Positions 17,259-26,020 of a stretch of 64,000 nt of DNA are shown piece after piece. The stretch spans positions 124,001-188,000 of the forward strand of contig NZ_MKFI01000009.1 in the NCBI RefSeq assembly GCF_001982635.1, given 5' to 3'. The position numbers and the translations under genes are program-made. The notes under the pieces were generated by a model. That model was given only the letters and a program-made list of their open reading frames with translations. It was not told the DNA's origin and did not search any database. The stretch comes from Bradyrhizobium mercantei (GTDB taxonomy: Bacteria; Pseudomonadota; Alphaproteobacteria; Rhizobiales; Xanthobacteraceae). The first letter of the stretch is position 1; every line of letters begins with the position of its first letter.

Positions 17259-17950
17259 TCTGACATGAAGTAGCCGCTGTCCGGCTTTCGCGGGATGACG
17301 CTGCGTACCAGGAACGTTCGCCGGACTTTCGCCTCCGGCGAACCGAGGTTTCGGAAGGAGCTTGTGGGATCATGGCTTGCGGCCATTTGGGTGGGAACAG
17401 ACCGAGGGAAATTGGCGAGCGTGCCATCGAGTGCATTGCTTTGCCACTGGTCGAGCCTCGCGGTTTGCCCGTGGCAGCCGTGACCAGGCGTCGATGCGTT
17501 TCCGCCGACAGCGGAAGTTCGCATTGGCACTGAAACGAGTGCCAGCCGAAGGCGCTCGGTCAATTAGGATGTATCCAGGCTGTCAAGGGTGTCGGCCTCA
17601 GGACGAGTGACGGAGGTGTTGTTCTCCGTCGAAAATGGTTCGCGGAGCGATGCGCGCGTAGATGAGAAATACTCAGAGCATCATTCCAAAATTGGCCTGC
17701 AATCGTATCGCCGTTTCGGTTGACTTGCGCGAGAGTTGGGCACTAACTGATATCAATCCAATAGAAAAGCAATCGGAGACGCATTGTTGTTCAGTTCTCC
17801 GAACAGCGTTCGCAGATGAAGCTGGCCCTGTGACGCGGGATGCTGGGAAACGCTTCTTGAATGGCCAGCAGTCCAGTATCCCGACTATCAAAACTTGTTA
17901 GTACGTTTGAATCGCCGCGTGGCGCCCCGGGCGAGGCCGCTAAGGAGGAT
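17259..17950. other. Gap with hairpin, no recognisable gene
   Basis: About 690 bp. It contains a 9-bp inverted repeat (TTCGCCGGA / TCCGGCGAA, 17317-17342, 8-nt loop) without a T-run. Further on there is a weak promoter candidate, TTGACT (from about 17719) with CTAACT 17 bp later. No frame carries a recognisable protein signature. Confidence 0.4.
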
Positions 17951-18916
17951 ATGACTTTGATGATCGAAGTATTGGTCAAATCCGTCACCAACGAGGCGGA
18001 GGGCATCAATGCCTGGGAGCTCCGTCGGCCTGATGGCGGCGAGCTGCCACTCTTTACCGCTGGGGCGCATCTCGATTTGCATCTATCCAATGGGATGGTT
18101 CGTAGTTACTCGCTGTGCAATTCGCAGCGTGAACTCGATCGCTACGTCGTAGCGATCAACAGGGATCCGCAGAGCCGCGGCGGTTCCAAGTTCATTCACG
18201 ATACCCTGAAGGCCGGCGACAAGATCAAGGTTTCGGAGCCGCGCAACAACTTCCCGCTGGTCGAGGATGCGCGTCACGTGGTGTTTGTTGCCGGTGGCAT
18301 CGGAATCACGCCGATCTACGCTATGATCCAGCGCCTCGAGGAGCTTGGCCGGTCCTGGGAGATCCACTACAGCGCTCGCGTGCGAGCGATGTGTGCATTT
18401 CGCGAGCGGCTGAACGCCCTTGAGCACCAGAAGCCCGGCCGCGTGCACATCAATTTCGACCAGGAGCCGGGCGGTAAGGTGACTGACCTCAGGGCCCTGA
18501 TTAGCAAGCTTCCGGAAGATGTGCATCTCTATTGCTGCGGGCCCAACGCGATGTTGAGGGCGTTCGAGGACAGCGCGAGGGAGCTCGGTCGCCCGCGGGA
18601 AAATGTGCATGTGGAATACTTCGTGGCAGCGGAAGAGGCCGCTGTCGAAGGCGGATTCACCGTGGTCCTGCAGCGAAGTGGCAAGAGCTTCGTCATCCCG
18701 CCCGGCAAGACAATCTTGGACACCTTACTCGACCACAACGTGGATGCTCGGTATTCCTGCATGCAGGGCGTTTGCGGGAACTGCGAGGTGAAGGTGCTCG
18801 ATGGCATTCCTGATCACCGGGATTCCGTGCTGATGCCTGCCGAGAAAGCCTCTAACAAGACGATGATGATCTGCTGTTCGGGTGCCAAGAGCGCCAAGCT
18901 TGTACTGGATATGTAG
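17951..18916 (+). CDS. Rieske oxygenase reductase, PDR/VanB family (FMN and 2Fe-2S)
   Basis: The electron-transfer partner of Rieske oxygenases: moves electrons from NAD(P)H through FMN to a C-terminal plant-type [2Fe-2S] cluster. Visible elements in order are the flavin-binding RSYSL (51-55), the nucleotide-binding GGIGITP (115-121) and CCGPNAM (195-201), and the cluster ligands C270, C275, C278 and C308. Length (321) matches VanB and phthalate dioxygenase reductase. A perfect AAGGAGG at 17942-17948 lies 2 nt before the ATG at 17951 and 11 nt before the ATG at 17960, so the start is uncertain by three codons. It is the only such reductase in the window, while three Rieske oxygenases are present, so it may serve more than one. 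Confidence 0.92.
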   Translation: MTLMIEVLVKSVTNEAEGINAWELRRPDGGELPLFTAGAHLDLHLSNGMVRSYSLCNSQRELDRYVVAINRDPQSRGGSKFIHDTLKAGDKIKVSEPRNNFPLVEDARHVVFVAGGIGITPIYAMIQRLEELGRSWEIHYSARVRAMCAFRERLNALEHQKPGRVHINFDQEPGGKVTDLRALISKLPEDVHLYCCGPNAMLRAFEDSARELGRPRENVHVEYFVAAEEAAVEGGFTVVLQRSGKSFVIPPGKTILDTLLDHNVDARYSCMQGVCGNCEVKVLDGIPDHRDSVLMPAEKASNKTMMICCSGAKSAKLVLDM

Positions 18917-19065
18917 CACGATGGCGACCCAATGAAGCACCGTACGACAGCCTGCGACTGCGTCGATGCGTGACATCGAATGATGCACGCACAAGATCTT
19001 GGTGTCTGTTGAAGAGATAGCTACTGGCCTGCGGTGGCATTTGCAATGCAGGAGAGAGATGATTA

Positions 19066-19833
19066 ATGCCGTACATCGATGCAGGAAAAAGCAAGCTGTA
19101 TTACGAGGAGTACGGGGCAGGTCCACCCTTGATCATGTTGCATGGAGTCGGCGGGAACCATGCCAGCTGGTTCAAGCAAGTGCCGACGTTCTCCAGGCAC
19201 TACCGAACAATCGTCTTCGACCAGCGGGCGTTCGGAAATTCAGACGACGTCGAAGGAATTGGCAGAAGTGGCTTCCTGGATGATCTTCTTCGGCTATTGG
19301 ACGAACTGAAGATTGCCAAGGCCATCCTGATCGGTCAGTCGCTCGGCGGCGGTACTGTGGCGGCCTTTTCTTGCCGTTATCCTGAGCGAGTGGCGGCCGT
19401 GGTCATAGCCGACTCGCTTGTGGGCGCCGTCTTGCCGTCTCCTTTGGACCACGAACTGGCGAAGGTTTATGAAAAAGCGGCGAGTCTAACGCAGGTCGAA
19501 CGGGTCTTGGGCCCAATCATTCGGGAGAAGGATCCTGAGAGCACGCTTCTCTATCTTCAGATAGCAAGTTTCAATAGCGTCACGTTCAAGACTGTCAAAG
19601 GCGAATGGGCGCCTTGGACGCCTGCCGAGTTGGCGGCAACACGCGTTCCAGTTCTGATCGTGGTTGGCAAGGACGATAGTCACTTTACCCCGCGACTGAT
19701 GCATTCGCTCCATAAGTTGATCCCGGACTCCGAATACCGTGAGATTCCAGCCGCTGGCCACTCGGCCTATTTCGAGAACGCGCCAGAATTCAACCGATGT
19801 ATCCTCGAGTATCTTGAAGGTGTGACGCACTGA
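19066..19833 (+). CDS. Alpha/beta hydrolase, copy 2
   Basis: A 255-residue alpha/beta hydrolase with Ser92 (GQSLGGG), Asp203 (VVGKDD) and His232 (AAGHSAYF), in register with copy 1 at 5925-6707. Long stretches are identical between the copies, and I estimate 80-85% identity overall. The C-terminus differs and is five residues shorter. It lies 149 bp after the Rieske reductase gene in the same orientation, with a GGAG ribosome site upstream. Like copy 1 it may cleave a ring-fission product or an enol-lactone. The two copies may have diverged for different substrates or be redundant. Confidence 0.85.
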   Translation: MPYIDAGKSKLYYEEYGAGPPLIMLHGVGGNHASWFKQVPTFSRHYRTIVFDQRAFGNSDDVEGIGRSGFLDDLLRLLDELKIAKAILIGQSLGGGTVAAFSCRYPERVAAVVIADSLVGAVLPSPLDHELAKVYEKAASLTQVERVLGPIIREKDPESTLLYLQIASFNSVTFKTVKGEWAPWTPAELAATRVPVLIVVGKDDSHFTPRLMHSLHKLIPDSEYREIPAAGHSAYFENAPEFNRCILEYLEGVTH

Positions 19834-20046
19834 GGTATCAGAGAGCTGCTCGCTGCCGTCATCTTGTTGCGCGCAAGCGGCAAGCAGGGTTGGCTCTCGA
19901 GCGCAACACCCGGCAGCTTTCGTTGACTGAGCGGGCCAAGACCTTCTTCGTATATCGCATCAGCGCGAAAGCCGAGGACCTTTGTAAGGGCATTTCGTTC
20001 ACCCGAATAGAGTGCTGCTCTTGCCCAATTCGTGATGGCCCTGCTC

Positions 20047-20556
20047 TCAATCCTTTGGGAGGAAGGTCCGCGACCGAGCGGCCGGTTGACCGCTCCGGCG
20101 ACCTGGTAGGGAGGCGCTAAAGTCCACAATACGCTGATACATCAAGCGCAGCATTTTGCGCATGGTCTCGACTTCCTGGTCCGATGATCCTTCGACGATG
20201 ATCTTTTCGTATTCGAGCGCCTTCGGCGTAAGTGCCTCCACCAGCTCTTTACCTCGGTTGGTAAGAGAGACGGTAATTTCCCGCTTGCTGAGCTTGGAAC
20301 GCTTTTTTTCGACCAATCGCCGTCGCTGCATACTCTCGGTTAAACGCGAGAGCGTTGAGGCATCGATGCTGGTGTGGATCGAAAGCTCGATCAGCTTCTG
20401 GTCGCCGATGTCGTGGAGGACGGACAAGACCCGCCAATCCGCGATTGTGAGCTTCTCTTCGGCCAAATCCAGCGAAAAGATCTCATTGATCGCTGATCCA
20501 AGTCGATTCGTGAGATACGGAATCCGGCGTTCGAGGGAGTAGTTGAGCTTTTTCAT
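20047..20556 (-). CDS. MarR-family transcriptional regulator of the gentisate operon
   Basis: A winged-helix MarR regulator of 169 residues. The DNA-binding part runs from about residues 45-110 (IELSIHTSIDASTLSRLTES, then a wing rich in Arg and Lys). The open frame extends 26 codons further upstream, but MKKLNYSLERRIPYL is the conventional MarR start. It is the last gene of the leftward run binding protein - ligase - gentisate dioxygenase - MarR, 100 bp after the dioxygenase. It probably represses the salicylate/gentisate genes until an aromatic acid or CoA ester binds. The palindromes at 24668-24713 are the best candidate sites. The C-terminal tail after the last helix is proline and arginine rich. 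Confidence 0.88.
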   Translation of the reverse strand: MKKLNYSLERRIPYLTNRLGSAINEIFSLDLAEEKLTIADWRVLSVLHDIGDQKLIELSIHTSIDASTLSRLTESMQRRRLVEKKRSKLSKREITVSLTNRGKELVEALTPKALEYEKIIVEGSSDQEVETMRKMLRLMYQRIVDFSASLPGRRSGQPAARSRTFLPKD

Positions 20557-20655
20557 GGACGGCCGGTTATAAAGCCACACCTTATTCTTGCGCTCGTGGC
20601 GAGGCAAGGCGGACGCGGTGAGGGCTGTGGGCAATCGAGTAGGCTGGTAGTCACC

Positions 20656-21711
20656 CTAAGTGTGGTTTTTCTCCTCACGAAACAGTCCCAATTTTTCGTG
20701 CACCGGTCGATCAGAGAATGAGAATAGGACACAATCGCCTCGCAACGCGCGAATCCGATACGGGCACCATCCCGGCATTGCGAAAACGTCATTGGTCTCC
20801 AATTTTACCGACGGCTGATCATCGGTTTCGATGCTGACTTCGCCTTCCAGCGCAACGAAAACTGCGCTGTCCGTGGAGCGATACGTCGATGTCGAGAAGC
20901 CCTCAGGCAGCAATCGCATGCTGGGTCCGAGCGTCGGCATGACCCAATCCCCGTTTACCGGATTGACGTATCGCAGGCAGATCCCGATGTGAGGATCAGG
21001 TTCCTGGCTTTGAGCAAGCCGGTGCAAGGCCTCCCTGGTTCTAGCGTACGGATAGTTGAAGACGGGAGATGTCGCCGATGTCGGCTGGTATCCTACAGGA
21101 AGGAGCCCACTTCCATATCGGGCGTCAGAGTATCCCTCGGGCCTCGATGTTGTCTGGGCGGTCTTGCTATGCTCCTCGCGAAAGCCAGTCTTCAGGAAGC
21201 TCACCAGGGGAACATCGAGGCAATCCATCCAGACCACCGGACCTTCTCCGTCATGTCCATGGTCGTGCCAGGTCCAGAAGGGAGTCAGAATGAGGTCCCC
21301 GCGCTGCATGGTTGTCCGCTCGCCGGCGACCGCCGTGTAGCCGCCGCTTCCTTCCAGCACGAAACGGAGCGCCGATTGGGTATGGCGATGCGCAGGGGCA
21401 ACTTCGCCGGGCAGGATGAGCTGCAGGCCGGCGTAGAGTGTGTCCGTTATCTGCGATTTTCCTCGCAACTTAGGATTTTCAAGCACGAGCACACGGCGTT
21501 CTGCTTCTTCTGCAGTAATCGAGCCGCCGGCTGCCAGCAGCTGCGGAAGAACGGTCCTCCAATGCCAGGCGTAAGGCACCGCGGCAGGTCGGGGGTCGGT
21601 GGGGACAAGGCCCCTCAGAACTTCCCATAACGGAGCCAAGTTGAGCGCATCGAGCTCTTTGTAGAACGCGCTGCGGTCGACGCTGTTCTTCAAGGCGCTT
21701 GTTTCATTCAT
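20656..21711 (-). CDS. Gentisate 1,2-dioxygenase
   Basis: Cleaves gentisate (2,5-dihydroxybenzoate) between C1 and C2 to maleylpyruvate using Fe(II) and O2. A bicupin of 351 residues, the normal length. The N-terminal cupin carries the iron ligands H108 and H110 (APAHRHTQSALRF) and H149 (TPFWTWHDHGH). The second cupin, around residues 290-335, lacks a metal set, as is usual. The upstream gene is an aryl-CoA ligase 30 bp away, and a hydroxylase and thioesterase that would make gentisate lie in the divergent operon. This gene anchors the interpretation of the whole cluster. No maleylpyruvate isomerase gene is seen nearby. Confidence 0.93.
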   Translation of the reverse strand: MNETSALKNSVDRSAFYKELDALNLAPLWEVLRGLVPTDPRPAAVPYAWHWRTVLPQLLAAGGSITAEEAERRVLVLENPKLRGKSQITDTLYAGLQLILPGEVAPAHRHTQSALRFVLEGSGGYTAVAGERTTMQRGDLILTPFWTWHDHGHDGEGPVVWMDCLDVPLVSFLKTGFREEHSKTAQTTSRPEGYSDARYGSGLLPVGYQPTSATSPVFNYPYARTREALHRLAQSQEPDPHIGICLRYVNPVNGDWVMPTLGPSMRLLPEGFSTSTYRSTDSAVFVALEGEVSIETDDQPSVKLETNDVFAMPGWCPYRIRALRGDCVLFSFSDRPVHEKLGLFREEKNHT

Positions 21712-21741
21712 GATTCGGTTCTTCCTTGATGATCCTGTTTG

Positions 21742-23391
21742 CTACTTCGGCTCGATCCCTTTTCCGATCCGGTCGGCGGCGATCGCACGCAGCGCGGCGC
21801 GATCCAATTTCCCAACCCGCGTCGTCGGAAAAGCTTCAGTACGTTCGATGCGCTCGGGGAGCTTGAATTTCGCCAATCCCTTTTCGATGAGAAATGACCC
21901 GAGCTCGGCGATGGACGGCAATGCGCGCCCAGGCTTTGGTATGATAAAGGCGCATGCCTTCTCGCCGTAGATCGGGTCTGGCATTGCGACGACCTTGCCA
22001 TCCGCGATGTCCGGGTGAAGGGCGATGAGGCGCTCGATATCCTCGGTGCCGAACTTCTCTCCACCGCGATTGATATTGTCGCGAGTGCGCCCCTCGAACA
22101 CATAGGCGGAGCGACCTTCTATGCGAACACGCCGCATCAGGTCGGCGGAGCGGAAAAATCCGTCGTTGGTCAGACATTCAGCTGAGAGTTCTGGTGCCGC
22201 GAAGTAGCCGCGGAGCGAAGAGGGGCCTCTAAAGCACAATTCGCCAACCTCGCCTTCGGCGACTTCATCTTCAGAGTCGAGGTGCAGCAACTTGACTTCG
22301 TCAAACTCCGAGCAGGCGGCGCCCACCGTTTCATGTCGCGCCAAGACAGGATCTTCCGGTCCGCTTGTCAAAACGAGCCCCTCGGTGATGCCGAACATAT
22401 TGGTTGCGGGCACGCCCGTGGCTCGCTCGATGGGGCCGGCCCCTTGGAGAGTGAAGAAGAACCGCAAAGAGGACAGATCGTAGCTTTGGATCTGCTTGAA
22501 GGATGCGATGGCGGGAGCGTGCGGGCCGATGGTGAAGGCGTGGTTGATCTTCCAGTGCTCGATGAGGGCGAAGAAGCGCTCAGGATCCCAGCGCGACATC
22601 AGCACAGTCGTGCAACCATAGACCACGGTCCGGACCAGGGCGAACATCATGCCGGCGTTATGCATAAGGGGAAGTGCCCAAATGCCGACGTCGCCCGACT
22701 TCATGGCGTACCTGTCGCACCATTGCCGGACGTGCCCCATATATTCGGCGTGAAATCGCGGAATAATCTTCGGCACGCCCGTTGATCCTCCCGAGAGCTG
22801 GAGGGCAACGACATCCTCACTTGAAGAGGATAGCGCTGGAGTGCGGGCTCCTGTGCTGATGGTTTGCGAACCAAGCTCGACTAGGCTGGTCTCTGACGGT
22901 TCGCCGAACGCAAACACATGTGGGATCGATTTCTCGCGCGCGACCTTCTTGGCGAATGCGATCAGATCGAACGAGCCGCCATCTTTCTGAACAAAGTAAG
23001 CTGCGGGACGGGTGAGATCCGCCAATTTGTGCATCTCCAGCTCGCGATATTGCGGGATCGTGCAGACAGGTATGATACCGGCCTTCACGCATCCGAAGAA
23101 CGCAATCACCGTCTCGAGCGTGGTCCCCATCTGGAATAGGGCACGGTCGTTTACTTGCAGGCCACTCTCCCTGAGAGCGATCGCCAAAGCGTCAGCGCGA
23201 CGATCGAGTTCTCCAAAGCTCAAGACCATATCGTTGCAAATAAAGGCTGGCCTGTCCCCGTATCGCTCGGCACAGAGTCTCAGTTGCTGGTCGATACGCC
23301 GATCGAGCCAGGCGCCGCTCTCGAAATATCGGGCCGCCGTTGCTGAATCAGCGTATACGGCGCCCTGAAGGGGTGTGCGCGGGCCAGTCAT
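21742..23391 (-). CDS. Aryl-AMP/aryl-CoA ligase, probable salicylate-CoA ligase
   Basis: An ANL-superfamily adenylating enzyme of 549 residues, closest in pattern to 2,3-dihydroxybenzoate-AMP ligases (EntE/DhbE) and the salicylate-CoA ligase SdgA. The A3 loop LSGGSTGVPKI lies at 199-209. The EntE-like hinge DNINRGGEKFG is present, and the catalytic Lys528 is in VGKLDRAALR. The frame stays open upstream, but the ATG at 23391 overlaps the stop of the binding protein gene in an ATGA junction, so I take that start. No aryl carrier protein or NRPS is nearby, and a hydroxylase, thioesterase and gentisate dioxygenase are, so CoA thioester formation from salicylate is the best reading. Specificity is inferred. 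Confidence 0.85.
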   Translation of the reverse strand: MTGPRTPLQGAVYADSATAARYFESGAWLDRRIDQQLRLCAERYGDRPAFICNDMVLSFGELDRRADALAIALRESGLQVNDRALFQMGTTLETVIAFFGCVKAGIIPVCTIPQYRELEMHKLADLTRPAAYFVQKDGGSFDLIAFAKKVAREKSIPHVFAFGEPSETSLVELGSQTISTGARTPALSSSSEDVVALQLSGGSTGVPKIIPRFHAEYMGHVRQWCDRYAMKSGDVGIWALPLMHNAGMMFALVRTVVYGCTTVLMSRWDPERFFALIEHWKINHAFTIGPHAPAIASFKQIQSYDLSSLRFFFTLQGAGPIERATGVPATNMFGITEGLVLTSGPEDPVLARHETVGAACSEFDEVKLLHLDSEDEVAEGEVGELCFRGPSSLRGYFAAPELSAECLTNDGFFRSADLMRRVRIEGRSAYVFEGRTRDNINRGGEKFGTEDIERLIALHPDIADGKVVAMPDPIYGEKACAFIIPKPGRALPSIAELGSFLIEKGLAKFKLPERIERTEAFPTTRVGKLDRAALRAIAADRIGKGIEPK

Positions 23392-24608
23392 TTTTTTGCT
23401 CCCTGAACGAGAGGGCAATTTCCATCCGAAAGAGGACGGAAGGCTTGCTCCGCAGGAATGGTGTCGATCAGCTTGTAGTAGTCGTAAGGATATCGGCTTT
23501 CTTCCGGGGCCTTGACCTGAAAGAGATACACCGGATGCACGGCGCGCCCATCGGCGCGCACGGTCAGGTCGCCAAACAGCGGGTCCTTGATTGGACCTTT
23601 CTTCATCTCGGGTACAGCGAGTTCCGCGCTGTCGGATCCGATCGCCGCGACTGCCCGCAGATAGGCAAGGGTGGAGGAATAAACCCCCGCTTGATTTGCG
23701 CTCGGAACCTTGCCTCCCATGCGCGCCGCGAAACGCTTGGCGAAAGCGCGCGTGTCGTCGTTCATGTCCCAATAATAGGACTCTGTCAGCAATAGACCCT
23801 TTGCGGTCTTAAGACCGACGGAATGGACATCGTTGATGAAGATGAGAAAGGCAACCAGAGACTGACCGTCCTGGCGCAAATTGAACTCCTCAGCCTGCTT
23901 CAAGGCATTGATCGTATCCGTTCCCGAGTTCGCCAACCCAACCACGTCCGCTTTGGATGCTTGCGCACTCAGAAGAAATGAAGAGAAATCTGCCGTGGCA
24001 AATGGGTGACGGGATGAACCCTTCACCGTTCCGCCCTGTGCGACGATAAAAGACGTCGCCTCTGACTCGATGGCTTGTCCCAGGGCGAAATTGGCGGTCA
24101 GAAAATACCAGCTCTTGGCGCCCTTCTTCATCATGGCTGAAGCGGTCGCATGCGCGGTGGCCCAGGTATCGTTGACCCACTGAACTGTGTTGGGTGAGCA
24201 GTACTGGCCCGTAAGATCCGAACTTGCCGTGCTCGATGCGAGCAAGGTCATCGAGGTGCCGCGCAGAAGTGAATTCAGCGCGAGCCCAACAGCCGAGTTA
24301 GGGACGTCGACGATCGCGTCAACTTTCTCGACGTCGAGCCATTTCCGGGCGATGGCACTTCCCACATCGGCCTTGTTCTGGTGGTCTGCCTGCAGGATTT
24401 CGACTTTGATGCCGTTCCCGTCGCCGGCAAAGTCTTCTGCGGCCATACGGGCCGCCTCGACCGACCCAGGGCCATTGGTGTCCTGGAAAATGCCCGACGT
24501 GTCGTTCAGCACGCCAATCTTGACCACACCATCGGAAATCTCCGCGCTGGCCGCTCCGCACCAAACTGCGGTTGCTCCACACAACGCCAGAACTCTCAGC
24601 CTCAGCAT
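23388..24608 (-). CDS. ABC transporter substrate-binding protein (branched-chain amino acid type)
   Basis: A periplasmic Leu/Ile/Val-type binding protein of 406 residues. A signal peptide (MLRLRVLALCGATAVWC, ending around AASA) is followed by the KIGVLNDTSGIF start of the type I fold. In alphaproteobacteria many relatives bind aromatic acids. It is the first gene of the leftward operon and overlaps the ligase gene by 4 bp. No intact permease or ATPase gene is in the window; a LivM relic lies at 37731-38135. It may work with a transporter encoded elsewhere, or act as a sensor. The ligand could be salicylate or a related acid, judging only from context. Confidence 0.88.
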   Translation of the reverse strand: MLRLRVLALCGATAVWCGAASAEISDGVVKIGVLNDTSGIFQDTNGPGSVEAARMAAEDFAGDGNGIKVEILQADHQNKADVGSAIARKWLDVEKVDAIVDVPNSAVGLALNSLLRGTSMTLLASSTASSDLTGQYCSPNTVQWVNDTWATAHATASAMMKKGAKSWYFLTANFALGQAIESEATSFIVAQGGTVKGSSRHPFATADFSSFLLSAQASKADVVGLANSGTDTINALKQAEEFNLRQDGQSLVAFLIFINDVHSVGLKTAKGLLLTESYYWDMNDDTRAFAKRFAARMGGKVPSANQAGVYSSTLAYLRAVAAIGSDSAELAVPEMKKGPIKDPLFGDLTVRADGRAVHPVYLFQVKAPEESRYPYDYYKLIDTIPAEQAFRPLSDGNCPLVQGAKK

Positions 24609-24662
24609 TACGTCTCCTCCTCATCACTCTCGCCCGCTTCGATCGCGGAACTTTCACGCAGC

Positions 24663-24713
24663 TTGACGTTCCGTCACGGAACATATACTGCATATGCAAT
24701 AAATGCAAATGCA
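24663..24713. promoter_or_regulatory. Palindromic divergent promoter of the salicylate/gentisate operons
   Basis: Within 129 bp between divergent genes lie a perfect 7+1+7 repeat GTTCCGT-C-ACGGAAC (24668-24682), the palindrome TGCATATGCA (24689-24698) and a near copy TGCAAATGCA (24704-24713). A TTGACG box (24663-24668) and TATACT (24684-24689) could be a rightward promoter with a short 15-bp spacer. They are likely operator sites, perhaps for the MarR protein at 20047. Confidence 0.65.
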
Positions 24714-24736
24714 GCAATTTGGCGAGGAGGACAACA

Positions 24737-25588
24737 ATGAGGATCTGCCGGTTTAACTCTGATCGCATCGGCGTGGTGCAGGGCAGCTCCGTCGTGGACA
24801 TCACTGATAATTTCGATCTGAATTCGAAGTGGCCGACGCCGCCCGGAGAATGGGTCATGTCCCAACTGACTTCTCTAAAAGAGGGAGGGCAGTATTCGTC
24901 TCGCCTTCCCCTTTCGCTCACGGATGTCAGGTTAGATAGTCCCATCGCAAATCCGGGTAAGATCATCGGAGCGCCGATCAACTACAAAGCGCACATCGAC
25001 GAGGCGAATGCCGATCGCGAGATCAATCAGGGAAAGACCTATACGTCGCTGGATGAATACGGATTGTTTCTGAAGGCAGGAAGTTCGCTCATCGGGCCCT
25101 CGCAAACCATCCATCCGAGATTTGCGGACCGGCGCACAGACCACGAGGTTGAGCTTGCCGTAGTGATCGGCAAGAAGGCCAGTCGCGTGTCACGCAAAGA
25201 CGCATTTGCGCACGTGTTCGGGTACACGATCGGCTTGGACATCACCGTCCGCGGAAAGGAATTTCCAGGCTTTCGAAAGTCAGCCGATACTTACAGCGTG
25301 CTCGGCCCATGGTTGGTGACGGCGGATGAGGTGCCGAATCCGGACGCGCTGGATCTATCGATCAGCGTCAACGGCGAAATCAAGCAGAAGTCGAATACCC
25401 GGCTTATGATCTTCGATGTCGCTCGCCTCATCGAGTACGCGTCCTCGTTCTACACTCTCTACCCTGGCGACGTGATCATGACCGGAACGCCCGAAGGCGT
25501 CGGCCCAATCGTGCCGGGTGACCGGCTGGTGGCCGAAGTCGAGCGAATTGGGAAACTCGAGATGCAGGTCGGGCAGGTGCTCGCTTGA
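24737..25588 (+). CDS. Fumarylacetoacetate-hydrolase-family protein, probable fumarylpyruvate hydrolase
   Basis: A member of the FAH family, which cleaves C-C bonds of 2,4-dioxo acids such as fumarylpyruvate or acylpyruvates. It has 283 residues from the ATG at 24737, which has GGCGAGGAGG upstream. The metal ligands are E137 and E139 (DHEVELAVVIG) and D168 (GLDIT). The C-terminal IMTGTPEGVGP is a family hallmark. In this cluster it should act after gentisate dioxygenase and release pyruvate plus fumarate, or maleate if it takes maleylpyruvate directly. It is the first gene of the rightward operon, and its stop overlaps the thioesterase start. Confidence 0.88.
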   Translation: MRICRFNSDRIGVVQGSSVVDITDNFDLNSKWPTPPGEWVMSQLTSLKEGGQYSSRLPLSLTDVRLDSPIANPGKIIGAPINYKAHIDEANADREINQGKTYTSLDEYGLFLKAGSSLIGPSQTIHPRFADRRTDHEVELAVVIGKKASRVSRKDAFAHVFGYTIGLDITVRGKEFPGFRKSADTYSVLGPWLVTADEVPNPDALDLSISVNGEIKQKSNTRLMIFDVARLIEYASSFYTLYPGDVIMTGTPEGVGPIVPGDRLVAEVERIGKLEMQVGQVLA

Positions 25589-26016
25589 GCGCCTATTCCT
25601 ATTACCGCCGTCTGAACTGGAGCGAATGCGATCCCGGAGGGATCGTATTCTTTCCCAATTACGCCAAGTGGGCGGTCGATGGGCTCAACGAGATGCTTCA
25701 GTCCGACGGCTATATCCCAAACCGCAAATTGCCGGATGGCGGGACCGAAGGCATTCCATGCGTGGAGTTCAACATGCGCTTCTTCGATGCGCCGCTCCTC
25801 CACGCGATGGTGTCTCACCAGATTTCGGTTCAACGGGTTGGTAAGACGTCATTTACAATTCGTCATTGCTTTTCAGGGGATGGACGCTCGTTCGCCGATG
25901 CACTCGATACTCGTGTTTGGGCGGTCCATGGAGAACACGGTCTGCGCAAGAGCCCTTTGCCGCCTGAAGTGCTTGAGATCCTGAACGCCCGGAAACAGCC
26001 CGAAACCGCGGAGTAA
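25585..26016 (+). CDS. 4HBT-type acyl-CoA thioesterase, probable gentisyl-CoA thioesterase
   Basis: A hot-dog-fold thioesterase of 143 residues of the 4-hydroxybenzoyl-CoA thioesterase type. The catalytic Asp16 is in the motif CDPGGIVFFPNY, matching the D-P-x-G-I-V-F pattern of that family. It starts with TTG overlapping the stop of the FAH gene (TTGA), which implies translational coupling. It is followed 4 bp later by the flavin monooxygenase gene. The proposed role is to free gentisate from gentisyl-CoA after 5-hydroxylation, comparable to the thioesterase of the Streptomyces sdg pathway. Confidence 0.87.
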   Translation: MSAYSYYRRLNWSECDPGGIVFFPNYAKWAVDGLNEMLQSDGYIPNRKLPDGGTEGIPCVEFNMRFFDAPLLHAMVSHQISVQRVGKTSFTIRHCFSGDGRSFADALDTRVWAVHGEHGLRKSPLPPEVLEILNARKQPETAE

Positions 26017-26020
26017 GTCC

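Noticed and set aside
23392..23772. N-terminal extension of the aryl-CoA ligase to 676 residues
   Set aside because: The extension reads through the binding protein gene in another frame and is Arg/Gly/Ser rich; the ATG at 23391 overlaps the upstream stop in the usual way and gives normal length.
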